Positions 44,758-56,039 of a stretch of 64,000 nucleotides of DNA are shown one piece after another. Under the pieces are notes generated by a model. That model saw only the letters and a list, made by a program, of their open reading frames with translations, ran no database searches and had not been told where the DNA came from. Position 1 is the first letter of the stretch, and the number at the start of each line of letters is the position of its first letter. The stretch is from Toxorhynchites rutilus septentrionalis (taxonomy: Eukaryota > Arthropoda > Insecta > Diptera > Culicidae). Made by a program: the position numbers and the translations under genes. The stretch is taken from contig NC_073746.1 in assembly GCF_029784135.1 (NCBI RefSeq), positions 183,897,983 through 183,961,982 on the forward strand. The letters are read 5' to 3'.

Positions 44758-46824
44758 ATCCCAAGACTCGCTTGTGGCCACTGTAGGAGTAACGTGACGC
44801 TTACTTTTAACATGCGTTGATGAGTTGTCAGGATACACTGCAGCATAGGGAGGATTCAACGTCTCTTCTGTTAGAAGTTCATCCAGTTGCATATTGCCCA
44901 CTAATTATTCAGTTTCCCTCATATCTATCTGCTGGTCTGTAGTTGAAAACATGTGTATTATTTATACAAGATTTCAAAGTATTTTGGTACGTTATATGAA
45001 TCTACGCGTTGCATCCATAATAAGCCTGAAAACTCACATTGTAGTATCACTAATTTCAATTGTCCGAAACATGAATCGTAGGGAAAAAGTTCGATTCAAA
45101 TTTCGGACATTTTATTTTGTAATTTTTTGCCATTACCATTGTTTTTCATTTCCCACACATGCTGAAGTTCGAGGGAACATCGAAACATTCAACACCAGCA
45201 GAAACTCATCATCAACAACATAATTTCAACACCAGACAGAGATTCATCATCATTGAAATAAAGCAGTTCTAGTCAAGTCCTCACAGCACAAACAGCGTTT
45301 CATTCATATCCCACAAAGACCGTCATGTTTTCGGCTGGATATCAATATTCTTGACATGAATGCTTGTGTTAATTTAATATAAGTTTTGATAACTCAATTA
45401 TTAAACTGAGGGCCGCATGAACGCAGATTGATCTGACGAACATGAACATACAAGTAATGTTCTGTTTCTGGTGTCAAGATTTTATGCAACAATTTGATTG
45501 GTTGACAAATTCTGGTACTATATTTTTCCTAGGAATGCTTATTATTCTATGCAGAATAGTAACTAGCTGGAAGACATGACGACGGTGGAAAAATCCCTAG
45601 AACTCAACAGTGTAAGAGTATTGAAAATACCAAATATATATATTCGCATGAATACCCCGAAGGATTCTCGAAAAGCTGTCAAACAATGAACTAGTAGCAA
45701 GGTTCAATTTATCCCTCACGTTTAATTGAATCTCTTGGCAACTGTTGACTTACAGCTGTTGAGGTACGTTTAGCATTGAAAGCAAAATGTATGCACATTA
45801 TAGCCACAAAAATGATAATTTATTAGCTTGTAACATCAGGGCTTGCTTACGCTATGGTATTCTCACGAAATTGGCAAATAATTTTGTAACTATCTCGTGT
45901 ATTGTAGTAGCTGTTTGCACAAGCGAAGATATCTGTTCCCTTCTGCTCCCCAACGCTTTTTATAATATTTTGTAAGATACGGATCGCAAGTATAAAAATA
46001 AATTAAAAAAGTCCCTGAGGGAGAGTGCGCTAACCGATTGTCGCAGAAAACACGAATAGTGATTCGTCGGTCGGCACGAAAATATTTAACAAAGAAAAAC
46101 CTATTTGTTTTCGATGGCGTGTATGACTCTCTTTTTCCCGCCAAAGTGTAAAAGCAGCTCAAACAGCGCAAAGTTAGCACCTCGTAATAAATTATACCGC
46201 GGATCTAAACATAGAACTCTAGCAACCTGTAATGTTTTGTTGTGACGTTCTGTTGTCATTTTTAACTTGGGCTAGCCGGGTCAACTTTCAACCAACGGTG
46301 AAGCAATCAAGGAAATCACTGAAAACGTGAGTTCTTTCATCGTTCCTTCTGTAAGCGCCAAAACACGCTATACCGGAAATAATTTCGTTTAAGAATTTTC
46401 ACTACATGCTTCAAGATTTCAACGAGATAAACAATGACGATAACCACTGTTCACAGAACATCTATTTATTCGAGTCGATCTAGAACTCACGGCATTGAAT
46501 GTTAAGTGTTATGTGCAAAATGTAAATTTGATTGGTTGGGTCTGGTTGAAGTAGCCTCCATAATCGGTACTCAAGTGACGCTGAGAAAAAAAATTAAAAT
46601 GAAAAGCCCTGGCCAAAATTAGAGCAGTGCTCTAAAAGTAAACCAGCGTTAGTTTTGCTTTCGGTCAGTTGAAAGTTCAGTAAAATGATCAAGGCGATGT
46701 TTCGACCGTCGACAATTAATGCATTTATATAAAAGAAACTAGAATGGATGAACATACAGAACAAAAATCAATTTTTCAAGTGACATTGCCACTCTTCCCG
46801 GACGATGCCCACAAAGAAAATGTA
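44758..46824. other. No recognised gene
   Basis: 2 kb with only short frames. Nothing on either strand resembles a known family; no repeat shared with the rest of the window was noticed. Confidence 0.3.
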
Positions 46825-48090
46825 AAGGGCCTGGTCGGGTAAGGGAGTGAAAAGTGCCCCCAAACCAAATCACCAGCTGTATGGCAAATATTGTATAGGA
46901 TATTAAATAAGAAATTTTGACGGTTTATTTGAACCCCTATGTGGTTTAACATAGGATCTATAGTGAAAAACGTACTTTTTCGTGTATTTCACGCCATCCT
47001 CGAAAGCTTCGAGATAAAAATTTGAAAAAAATATTGAATGTGCATCTTACTATGATGTATCAAGAAAAATCATCAAAAAAAAAATTCATCAAAAATTTTA
47101 GTACTAAAAGACATATTGAAATTTTGAAAAGTCCCTCAAACCAAATCTCCAGCTGTATGGAAAATATTGTGTACCCTATACAATATAAAATATAAATAAA
47201 ATATTTTGGCAGTAGTACCATAAATTTGAGATATGGTACACCATAAGATCTATGGTGAAAAATGCACCTTTTTTTTTCACGCCATTCTCAATAGCTTTGA
47301 GACAAAAATATGAAAAAAATACTGAAAATACATCTTACTTAGGTGTATCGTTCACTATTTTCAAGCAATTTTTTCATGAGAAAATCAAACACTAAAAAAA
47401 AATAATTTAATTTTAATTTTAATTTTAAATTAAATTAATTTTTTTTTTATTTTGAGATTTAGTAATACTTTAGTTTGTATTCAAATTTCTTCCTACGTCT
47501 ATTTTAGGTATATATGATTTTTTTTCAGAACTTTTAGAGTGTTTTTCGCGGTACAAAAAAAAAATATATTTTCAGGCATTTCGATATTTTGAAAAAAAAA
47601 TTACTCTGAGATCCAATTTTACTCTAATTTTTATTTAAATGCGTTCGTATGCGTTGTTTATTTAAAAAAAAATGAAAAAATGAAAAAATAAAAAAAATAT
47701 TTTTTTTGACCGCACAACACTGAAAAAATCTGAAAAAAATCACACATATCTAGATAATCCATAGGAAGACATTTAAATATGAATTAGAGTAGTACTGAAT
47801 CTCTAAATCACAAAAAAAAATATCAAAATCTCAATATTGACGTAGGACTACGTCTTTCATTTCTATACCGGGGTGTAAAATCAAAGTTTCGAAAACGAAA
47901 GCGTTACGGCGGAGACCGAGATTTTGAGCGTTAATAGCTCCTAAACAACTGAACGAAATGGTATGATAAACACTTCATTCGAAAGATAAAATGTCTACGC
48001 GTTATATACTTGTTACTTTTTGATCCAAAAACTTGTTTCAATAGTCTTAAAATTGCTTTCAAAACAGGCTATTGAAATCACCAATCGGTA

Positions 48091-48124
48091 TATAAGCGAG
48101 CGGCGCTCGGAAATCCACTCAGTT
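48091..48124 (+). promoter_or_regulatory. TATA box plus initiator in HINE-like copy B
   Basis: TATAAG at 48091 and TCAGTT with its A at 48121: 30 bp apart, the same as in copies A and C. The 23 bp between them contain the inverted GAGCGGCGCTC. Confidence 0.55.
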
Positions 48125-48182
48125 CTAATTGAACAGCGATTGGAGCATGTTGTCGCTGTTGCGGTGAAGCTCTTTATTTATC

Positions 48183-48263
48183 ATGAAAGCGCGGATGAAC
48201 GGTGTCACCAAGAGCCTGTTTGTGCACCCTAGGCCAGAAGGGAATCTATCAGGAGGAGAGTGA
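48183..48263 (+). other. Micro-ORF, copy B
   Basis: 26 codons from ATG to TGA, beginning MKARMNGVTKSLFV, 62 bp after the predicted initiator. It is aligned without indels to 1376-1456 and 51250-51330. Confidence 0.2.
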
Positions 48264-48314
48264 TGCCACAAACGGTTCCCAGGGAAGACATCGCTACACA
48301 CACATACACGCGCG

Positions 48315-48911
48315 GCTATTAACAGGTGGTTATCGAGTTGGCATTAACCACTGGTGGGCTTCCAGTATCGAGGAAAATGTGGAAATATCTAATCGTTACT
48401 GAGAATAATCTGCCAGTTCCTCTGGGAATTTTCAAAATATATTCATGTGAAAGAGTTTAATTGAATGTTTTCTATCCATGTAACACTGTGACCAAATATG
48501 TTTCAATCAAGTGCTATTAACAGGTGGTTATCGAGTTGGCATTAACCACTGGTGGGCTTCCAGTATCGAGGAAAATGTGGAAATATCTAATCGTTACTGA
48601 AAATAATCTGCCAGTTCCTTTGGGAATTTTCAAAATATATTCATGTGAAAGAGTTTAATTGAATGTTTTCTATCCATGTAACACTGTGACCAAATATGTT
48701 TCAATCAAGTGCTATTAACAGGTGGTTATCGAGTTGGCATTAACCACTGGTGGGCTTCCAGTATCGAGGAAAATGTGGAAATATCTAATCGTTACTGAAA
48801 ATAATCTGCCAGTTCCTTTGGGAATTTTCAAAATATATTCATGTGAAAGAGTTTAATTGAATGTTTTCTATCCATGTAACACTGTGACCAAATACATTTG
48901 GTTTTGTGGTT
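48315..48911 (+). repeat. 198-bp tandem units in copy B
   Basis: CTATTAACAGGTGGTTATCG starts at 48316, 48514 and 48712, giving an exact 198-bp period with very few differences. The next unit is at 49422 after the inserted modules. Near-identity suggests recent unequal exchange or slippage. Confidence 0.85.
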
Positions 48912-50135
48912 TTTCAATCAATCGCAATTAACAGGATAGCTTCAGAAGATTATTCTTCCCCATCAGTAGGATATTTCCGTATCCAATATTGTATGCGCCC
49001 GCAATCGATTATTGCTCAGTCGCCGAAAGTTCCGAGCTCAGAGAGTTCATTCCCCTCTAGTTTGCCTTCCAAATTGCCATCGTAAACCACACCTTCTCTC
49101 GATTCAATCACACACAAAAAGCATACTTAAGCGATATTCTGGTGGTGAAACACATTCATTTTTCGTGAGGACATCGACAAGACAACATCGTTGCCTAACG
49201 TGCTGGAGGAGGTGGACGGCGAAGGATCGACACATACACGCGCAGAACTCTTTCCGTTAGGATGCCATTCAGCATCGAGAAAGTTCCGGAAAGATCTAAT
49301 CATTGCTGGAAAATAATCTGCCAGTTCCTTTGGGAATTTTCAAAATATATTCATGTGAAAGAGTTTAATTGAATGTTTTCTATCCATGTTACACTGTGGC
49401 CAAATATGTTTCAATCAAGTGCTATTAACAGGTGGTTATCGAGTTGGCATTAACCACTGGTGGGCTTCCAGTATCGAGGAAAATGTGGAAATATCTAATC
49501 GTTACTGAAAATAATCTGCCAGTTCCTTTGGGAATTTTCAAAATATATTCATGTGAAAGAGTTTAATTGAATGTTTTCTATCCATGTTACACTGTGACCA
49601 AATACATTAGGTTTTGTGGTTTTTCAATCAATCGCAATCAACAGGATAGCTTCTGAAGATTATTCTTCCCCATCAGTAGGATATTTCCGTATCCAATATT
49701 GGATGCATAAAACCTTGTGCCTCCAACGTAACGCTCTCGTTTTCGAAGTTCTCCAAATATTCATTCATTCAGATTCAACTTCATACAAATGATCTCTAAA
49801 TCAACGATAGTCCTACGTCACCCTTGCGGTTATACCATAGATATAACCCACTTCATGTTTTTTACTTCAATTTTTTATGAATTTTTTTTTGATAATTTTT
49901 CTTGATGCACCGTAGTAAGCTGCAAATTCAGTATTTTTTCAAATTTTAATCTCGAAGCTTTCGAGGATGGCGTGAAATAAACGAAAAAGTACGTTTTTCA
50001 CTATAGATCCCATGTTAAACCACCTAGGGGTTGAAATATACCGCCAAAATTTCTTATTTAATATCCAATACAATATTTGCCATACAGCTGGTGATTTGGT
50101 TTGGGGGCAATTTTTAATCCAGGCCAGGCCCTTTT

Positions 50136-50602
50136 CCAAAAATATCTTTGACATAAAGATTATGAAGAAGGGGGCTAATATTGTGAGACTTGGGGCATTT
50201 GCATTTCTGACAAGAATTTCAATGGGAATCAAACCCAAAGTATTAAGGAAGCTTTGGGTTTGATTCCCATTAAGATTTCTGAATCATTATCTTTTTTGCA
50301 AGTTATCGATCGAACCACATAGCAAATCCAGCATATCGCATTGGTCATGTTGAGCGAGATATACTACCGTTAGTAAACAACATTGGTGCGATGAACCGAT
50401 AATCGTTTCTGTTGAGTAGACTCAACTGCAGGCAGCATCGTTGTTAGTTTCAATCTAAGTTTGGTCATGGAAATAAAGTCAGACTAGTTTGTACTTTAGG
50501 AAGATTTAGACCAAATCATAATATTTTTCAAATAAACCCTTAACACTAGGTTTATGGACGTTTCTTATATACCTATCACTACGAACACGCGTCAACACTT
50601 AG
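50136..50602. other. Right flank of the foldback, with a perfect hairpin
   Basis: No gene. At 50221-50271 a perfect 20-bp inverted repeat (AATGGGAATCAAACCCAAAG and its complement) encloses an 11-nt loop, with partial pairing continuing outward. Confidence 0.6.
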
Positions 50603-50673
50603 GCGGCTCGAACACCGGAGCAATAAGCAACTATCAACTATCAACATGCAATAAGCAATATTATCGCCAATGC
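50603..50673. mobile_element. Fragment of the 19.1-kb MITE-like family
   Basis: GGCTCGAACACCGGAGCAAT, then CATGCAATAAGCAATATTAT and CGCCAATG, match the reverse complement of the right end of 19112-19450. Only about 70 bp is present. Confidence 0.6.
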
Positions 50674-51158
50674 ACAATGGTTCAGGAGATGAATTTAAGT
50701 GGAAATTAGCATTTAGAGCTCGACAGTTATTCTCTAGACAAATACTGTCTTCGACAAAGTTGTTACATATGATAGAGCGCTCATTTTCATGTTATCAAAA
50801 ATTGTCGATGAGATAAAAAATATAACTTTCTTTATAGATAGAAATAAACATAGTTCGACAATGTTATAGTCCCAGTTATTTGAAACATCTTTGTAGAACA
50901 GAATTTTTGACGTAGAACTACGTCTTTCATTTCTATACCGGGTGTAAAATCAAAGTTTCGAAAACGAAAGCGTTACGCCGGAGACCGAGATTTTGAGTGT
51001 TAATAGCTCCTAAACAACTGAACGAAATGGTATGATAACACTTCATTCGAAAGATAAAATGTCTACGCGTTCTATACTTGTTACTTTCTGATCCAAAAAC
51101 TTGTTTCAATAGTCTTAAATTTGCTTTCAAAACAGGATATTGAAATCACCAATCGGTA

Positions 51159-51192
51159 TATAAGCGAGCGCCGCTCGGAAATCCACTCAGTT
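51159..51192 (+). promoter_or_regulatory. TATA box plus initiator in HINE-like copy C
   Basis: TATAAG at 51159 and the initiator A of TCAGTT at 51189, 30 bp apart. The spacer has one compensating change (GAGCGCCGCTC instead of GAGCGGCGCTC) that keeps its inverted symmetry. Confidence 0.55.
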
Positions 51193-51249
51193 ATAATTGA
51201 ACAGCGATTGGAGCATGTTGTGGTGAAGTGGTGAAGCTCTTTGCTTATC

Positions 51250-51330
51250 ATGAAAGCGCGGATGAACGGTGTTACCAAGAGCCTATTTGTGCGCCTTAGG
51301 CCAGAAAGGAATCCATCAGGAGGAGAGTGA
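51250..51330 (+). other. Micro-ORF, copy C
   Basis: 26 codons, MKARMNGVTKSLFV at the start, with substitutions in the second half relative to copies A and B but the same stop. An imperfect (CA)n run follows at 51372-51396. Confidence 0.2.
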
Positions 51331-53743
51331 TGCCACAAACGGTTCCCCGGGAAGATCTCGAAGCAGCCGCTACACACACACACACACACACACACATACA
51401 TACACGCGCGGAATTCTTTCCGTTTGGATGCCATTCAGTATCGAGAAAGATCCGGAAAATGATCTGCCAGTTCCTCTGGGAATTTGAAAATACATTCATG
51501 TGAAAGAGTTTATTTGAATGTTTTCTATCCATGTAACACTGTGACCAAATACATTTGGTTTTGTGATTTTCAATCAATCGCAATTAACAGGATAGCTTCT
51601 AAAGATTATTCTTCCCCATCAGTAGGATATTTCCGTATCCAATATTGTATGCGCCCGCAATCGATTATTTCTCAGTCGCCGAAAGTTCCGAGCTCAGAGA
51701 GTTCATTCCCCTCTAGTTTGCCTTCCAAATTGCCATCGTAAACCACGCCTTCTCTCGATTCAATCACGAACAAAAAGCATACTTAAGCGATATTCTGGTG
51801 GTGAGACGCATTCATTTTTCGTGAGGACATCGACAAGACAACATCGTTGCTGAGGGTGCTGGACGGTGAAGGATCGAGATCTGCCCTGAAACGCAAGCAG
51901 TTTGTTTGAAACTGTGAGGAGCACAGAGAAGCCGATCCTTCAGGAGAAGAGAAGGTGACCATCGAAGCAGCCGCTACACATACACATACACGCACGGAAT
52001 TCTTTCCGTTTGGATGCCGTTCAGCATCGAGAAAGATCCGGAAAATAATCTGCCAGTTCCTCTAGGAATTTAAAAATACATTCATGTGAAAGAGTTTATT
52101 TGAATGTTTTCTATCCATGTAACACTGTGACCAAATATGTTTCAATCAAGTGCTTTTAACGGATGGTTATCGAGTTAGCATTAACCACTGGTGGGCTTCC
52201 AGTATCGAGGAAACTGTGGAAATATCTAATCGTTACTGAAAATAATCTATCAGTTCCTCTGGGAATTTAAAAATACATTCATGTGAAAGAGTTTATTTGA
52301 ATGTTTTCTATCCATGTAACACTGTGACCAAATATGTTTCAATCAAGTGCTATTAACAGGTGGTTATCGAGTTAGCATAAACCACTGGTGGGCTTCCAGT
52401 ATCGAGGAAAATGTGGAAATATCTAATCGTTACTGAAAATAACCTGCCAGTTCCTCTGGGAATTTAAAAATACATTCATGTGAAAGAGTTTATTTTAATG
52501 TTTTCTATCCATGTAACACTGTGACCAAATACATTTGGTTTTGTGATTTTTCAATCAATCGCAATTAACCGTAGGATATTTCCGTATCCAATATTGTATG
52601 CGCCCGCAATCGATTATTTCTCAGTCGCCGAAAGTTCCGAGCTCAGAGAGTTCATTCCCCTCTAGTTTGCCTTCCAAATTGCCATCGTAAACCACGCCTT
52701 CTCTCGATTCAATCACGAACAAAAAGCATACTTAAGCGATATTCTGGTGGTGAGACGCATTCATTTTTCGCGAGGACATCGACAAGACAACATCGTTGCT
52801 GAGGGTGCTGGACGGTGAAGGATCGAGATCTGCCCTGAAACACAAGCAGTTTGTTTGAAACTGTGAGGAGCAAAGAGAAGCCGATCCTTCAGGAGAAGAG
52901 AAGGTGACCATCGAAGCAGCCGCTACACATACACATACACGCACGGAATTCTTTCCGTTTGGATGCCGTTCAGCATCGAGAAAGATCCGGAAAATAATCT
53001 GCCAGTTCCTCTAGGAATTTAAAAAAACATTCATGTGAAAGAGTTTATTTGAATGTTTTCTATCCATGTAACACTGTGACTAAATATGTTTCAATCAAGT
53101 GCTATTAACAGATGGTTATCGAGTTAGCATTAACCACTGGTGGGCTTCCAGTATCGAGGAAAATGTGGAAATATCTAATCGTTACTGAAAATAATCTGCC
53201 AGTTCCTCTGGGAATTTAAAAATACATTCATGTGAAAGAGTTTATTTGAATGTTTTTATCCATGTAACACTGTGACCAAATATGTTTCAATCAAGTGCTA
53301 TTAACAGGTGGTTATCGAGTTAGCATAAACCACTGGTGGGCTTCCAGTATCGAGGAAAATGTGGAAATATCTAATCGTTACTGAAAATAATCTGCCAGTT
53401 CCTCTGGGAATTTAAAAATACATTCATGTGAAAGAGTTTATTTTAATGTTTTCTATCCATGTAACACTGTGACCAAATACATTTGGTTTTGTGATTTTTC
53501 AATCAATCGCAATTAACAGGATAGCTTCTGAAGATTATTCTTCTGCATTAGTAGGATATTTCCGTATCCAATATTGGATGCATAAAACCTTGTGCCTCCA
53601 ACGTAACGCTCTCGTTATCGAAGTTCTCCAAATATTCATTCATTCAGAATGAATTCAGATTCAACTTCAAACAAATGTTCTCTAAATCAACGATAGTCCT
53701 ACGTCACCCTTGCGGTTATACCATAGATATTACACACTTCCTG

Positions 53744-55998
53744 TTTTTCTATCTCTTGAAATAACCGATATAGGGTCGCCATGAAAAAAAAGGGTTTTTT
53801 TGCTCTAACTTTTATATTTCAAATTCTACATACAAACTCGGAAGACTTTTAGAACATACTAATACAAACATTTTGCGATGCAGAAATTGTATTGTAATAT
53901 ATCAACTTCACTCAAAGTTATTGGTATTTCTTCACAAAAATACGCTCTCTTCAATTGCTTGCCATTCTTTCTGGGGCAAACATAAAAAATGTTTGTTGAC
54001 GGAATTTGAAAGAACAAATTTCAGTCTATATAATGTGTAATTTTCGAAGATATGTTATTTTTTGTATTTGAGTAAATTGAAATTTAAATCATTTTGGGTG
54101 AAAACCCATCCACAACATTGAGCAGGATTAAGATATTGACAAATTCTGCATCGCAAAATGTTAGTATTCATAAGCTCTAAAAGTCGTACGAAGACAATTT
54201 CGATGTAGAATTTTAAATATTGGGTTGGGGAAAAAGAAATGTCGTATTTCTGAACGAAATTTGACGCTTTATTGAACATACTTAAAATTATTCAATTTAA
54301 TTCAAATATGCGCCGTTTTGTTCGCAAACTTGTTGCCATTTAGAAGGCAACTTCATTCTCCCCCCCTTATAAAAGCCCCCTCCTTATTTGCAAAAAAACT
54401 GAGACAGCCAGTTTTCGCAAGCCTTTTTTGAGGCCAACTTAGTATCACCAAGAGCGTTTTGCATGGACCGGAAGAGATGATAATCACTTGGAGCCAGGTC
54501 CGGACTATACGGTGGGTGCAATAGGACATCCCATCCGAGCTACCGTATCTTCTGGCGGTGCATCAAAGATGTGTGAGGCCGAGCGTCCTAGTCCTGGTGG
54601 AAAACAACACCATTCCTATTGATCATTTCTGGCCTCTTCTGGTCTATCGCCTGCTTCATACGGTCAAGCTGCTCACAGTAGAGAACCGAGTTGAGGGTCT
54701 GGCCATAGTTGAGCAGCTCATAGTGGATGATTCCCTTCCAATCCCACCATACACACAGCAAAACCTTCCTGGCCGTCACTCCGGGCTTGGCGATGGTTTG
54801 GGCCGGTTCACCGCGCTTCGACCACGACTTTTTCGCTTTAGGTTGTCGTACGTGATCCGCTTTTCATCACCAGTCACCATCTTCTTCAAAAATGGGTCGA
54901 TTCGTTCCGTTTCAGCAGTACATCGCAGGCGTTGATTCGGTCTAAAAGATTTTTTTGCGTCAACTCGTGTGGCGCCCATACATCCAGTTTTTTTTTGGAA
55001 TCCAATCTTCTGCAAATGGTTCCAAACGGTTTTATGGTATATACCCAGCTCCTGGCCAATCGAGCGAGTGTTCACATGCCGGTCTACTTGGATGATTTCA
55101 ACGATTTTATCGGTTTCCACGACGATTGGCCTACCAGTACGGGGTGTGTCTTCGACAGCCACTACACCAGAACGAAATCGATCAAAACAACGCTGTGCTG
55201 TGCGAATCGTTACAGTATCGGGTCCATAAACTACACGAATTTTTTCGGCCGCCTTCGTTGCAGTTTTACCTCGCAGGTAGTAAAAACGTAAAATATGGCG
55301 AATTTCTTGCTTGGTGGACTCCATCTTTGACGCGCTGTAACTTGAGACTGAAAAGGACAATCACAAAACTGTCAAAACGACACTTGTAGCACAGATTGTC
55401 GTCTTTAAATAGCCGTTTAGTATGACCCGATGCGATAAGTACAACACAAGATATGTTTAGGTGTTGCCATATATTGACAATATACGACATTTCTTTTTCC
55501 CCAACCCAATATAAAAGTTAGAGTAAAAAAACCGTTTTTTATGGTTACCCTAATAATCCTACTCAAAGTAATTGATGGTTTTTACCCAAAAACTCATGAT
55601 TTCAATTTTAATTTACTCAAACACGAAAAATAACATAGTTTTGAAAACCACACATTATGTAGAGTGAACTATGTTCTTTCAAATGCCGCCTAGAAACTTT
55701 GTTTATGTTTGCCCCAGAAAGAATGACACGCAATTGCAGAGAGTGTATTTTTTGCGAAGAAATATCAATAACTTAAGGTGAAGTTGAGATATTGACAAGT
55801 TCTGCATCGCAAAACGTTTGTATTAGCAAGCTCTAAAAATCTTTGGAAGACAGAAGAATTCTTTTGAAGAATTTGAAATGTAAAAGTCAGGACGAAAAGA
55901 AAAAGTTTTTTTCATGGTGACCCTAACGCAACTTAGAAAAAAGGCGTTATATCGGTTGTTTCAAGAGATAGAAAAAAAAGTTTGTTCTACAAAGATGT
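53744..55998. repeat. Foldback element with about 470-bp arms, hit by copy C and a mariner
   Basis: 53744-54219 and 55510-55980 are inverted copies (CTATCTCTTGAAATAACCG / CGGTTGTTTCAAGAGATAG at the tips; ATTCTTTCTGGGGCAAACAT in both orientations). The left arm continues across copy C to 50885-50908 (ACATCTTTGTAGAAC). The mariner sits where the arms meet. Confidence 0.8.
54220..55509 (-). pseudogene. mariner element with decayed transposase
   Basis: 1290 bp with inverted ends TTGGGTTGGGGAAAAAGAAA / TTTCTTTTTCCCCAACCCAA, flanked by TA at 54218-54219 and 55510-55511. The transposase reads MESTKQEIRHILRFYYLRGK from about 55326, CFDRFRSG, TPRTGRPIVVETDKIVEII, KKMVTGDEKRITYDN and VLLCVWWDWKGIIHYELL. 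VVFHQD follows, and after a stop DARPHTSL, HPPYSPDLAPSDYHLFRSM and PSKWQQV. It belongs to the mariner type with DD34D. Frameshifts near 54778 and stops in the last third make it inactive; the ends are well kept. Confidence 0.9.
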
Positions 55999-56039
55999 CT
56001 CAACTGCTTTTCCTAGTCTGTCTTCAGAATTGAGATGCT

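Larger units (their letters stand above)
47839..49857 (+). mobile_element. HINE-like repeat family, copy B
   Basis: It starts GACGTAGGACTACGTC. Near its end it has AGTCCTACGTC (about 49809), a GGTTATA...TATAACC hairpin and a CACTTCATG terminus next to a T-run. It carries, in order, a 5' region with a promoter, 198-bp tandem units (48315-48900), a terminal-type module (48895-48990), an internal module (48992-49300), further 198-bp units (49300-49600) and a second terminal-type module. The repeat of terminal-type modules shows that it grew by internal duplication. Confidence 0.65.
46825..50135. repeat. Foldback element with about 280-bp arms around HINE-like copy B
   Basis: 46825-47110 and 49857-50135 are inverted copies (AAAGGGCCTGG / CCAGGCCCTTT at the tips; CACGCCATCCTCGAAAGCTTCG in both). 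The left arm is followed by a degraded direct duplicate of itself at about 47130-47390. Between the arms lie AT-rich low-complexity DNA and copy B (47839-49857). No coding capacity. Confidence 0.75.
50909..53743 (+). mobile_element. HINE-like repeat family, copy C
   Basis: Largest copy. The 5' motif is GACGTAGAACTACGTC, and the 3' end has AGTCCTACGTC, a hairpin and CTTCCTG. Its insertion point can be read exactly: the other arm of the surrounding foldback (55510-55998, inverted) has GTAGAACAAAC-T8-CTATCTC where copy C interrupts GTAGAACAGAATTTTT and TTTTTCTATCTC. The ends are therefore confirmed, and the target was an oligo-T run. Two internal modules (51645-52030 and 52595-52990) and five or more 198-bp-type units are present. 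Confidence 0.7.

Noticed and set aside
48020..48232. A 70-codon frame in HINE-like copies A and B that looks conserved (also 1407-1619)
   Set aside because: It has no ATG (starts at TTG), runs across the predicted TATA box and initiator, and is broken in copy C. Similarity reflects recent common origin of the repeats.
48315..49600. Regular repeats considered as a CRISPR-like array
   Set aside because: The 198-bp units are directly adjacent, without unique spacers, and the genome is clearly eukaryotic.
50012..50263. Overlapping frames on both strands in the right foldback arm
   Set aside because: The same sequence occurs inverted at 46825-47110 with stops and indels; non-coding repeat.
54558..55389. 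Several plus-strand frames of 70-125 codons
   Set aside because: They are antisense shadows of the mariner transposase read on the minus strand.
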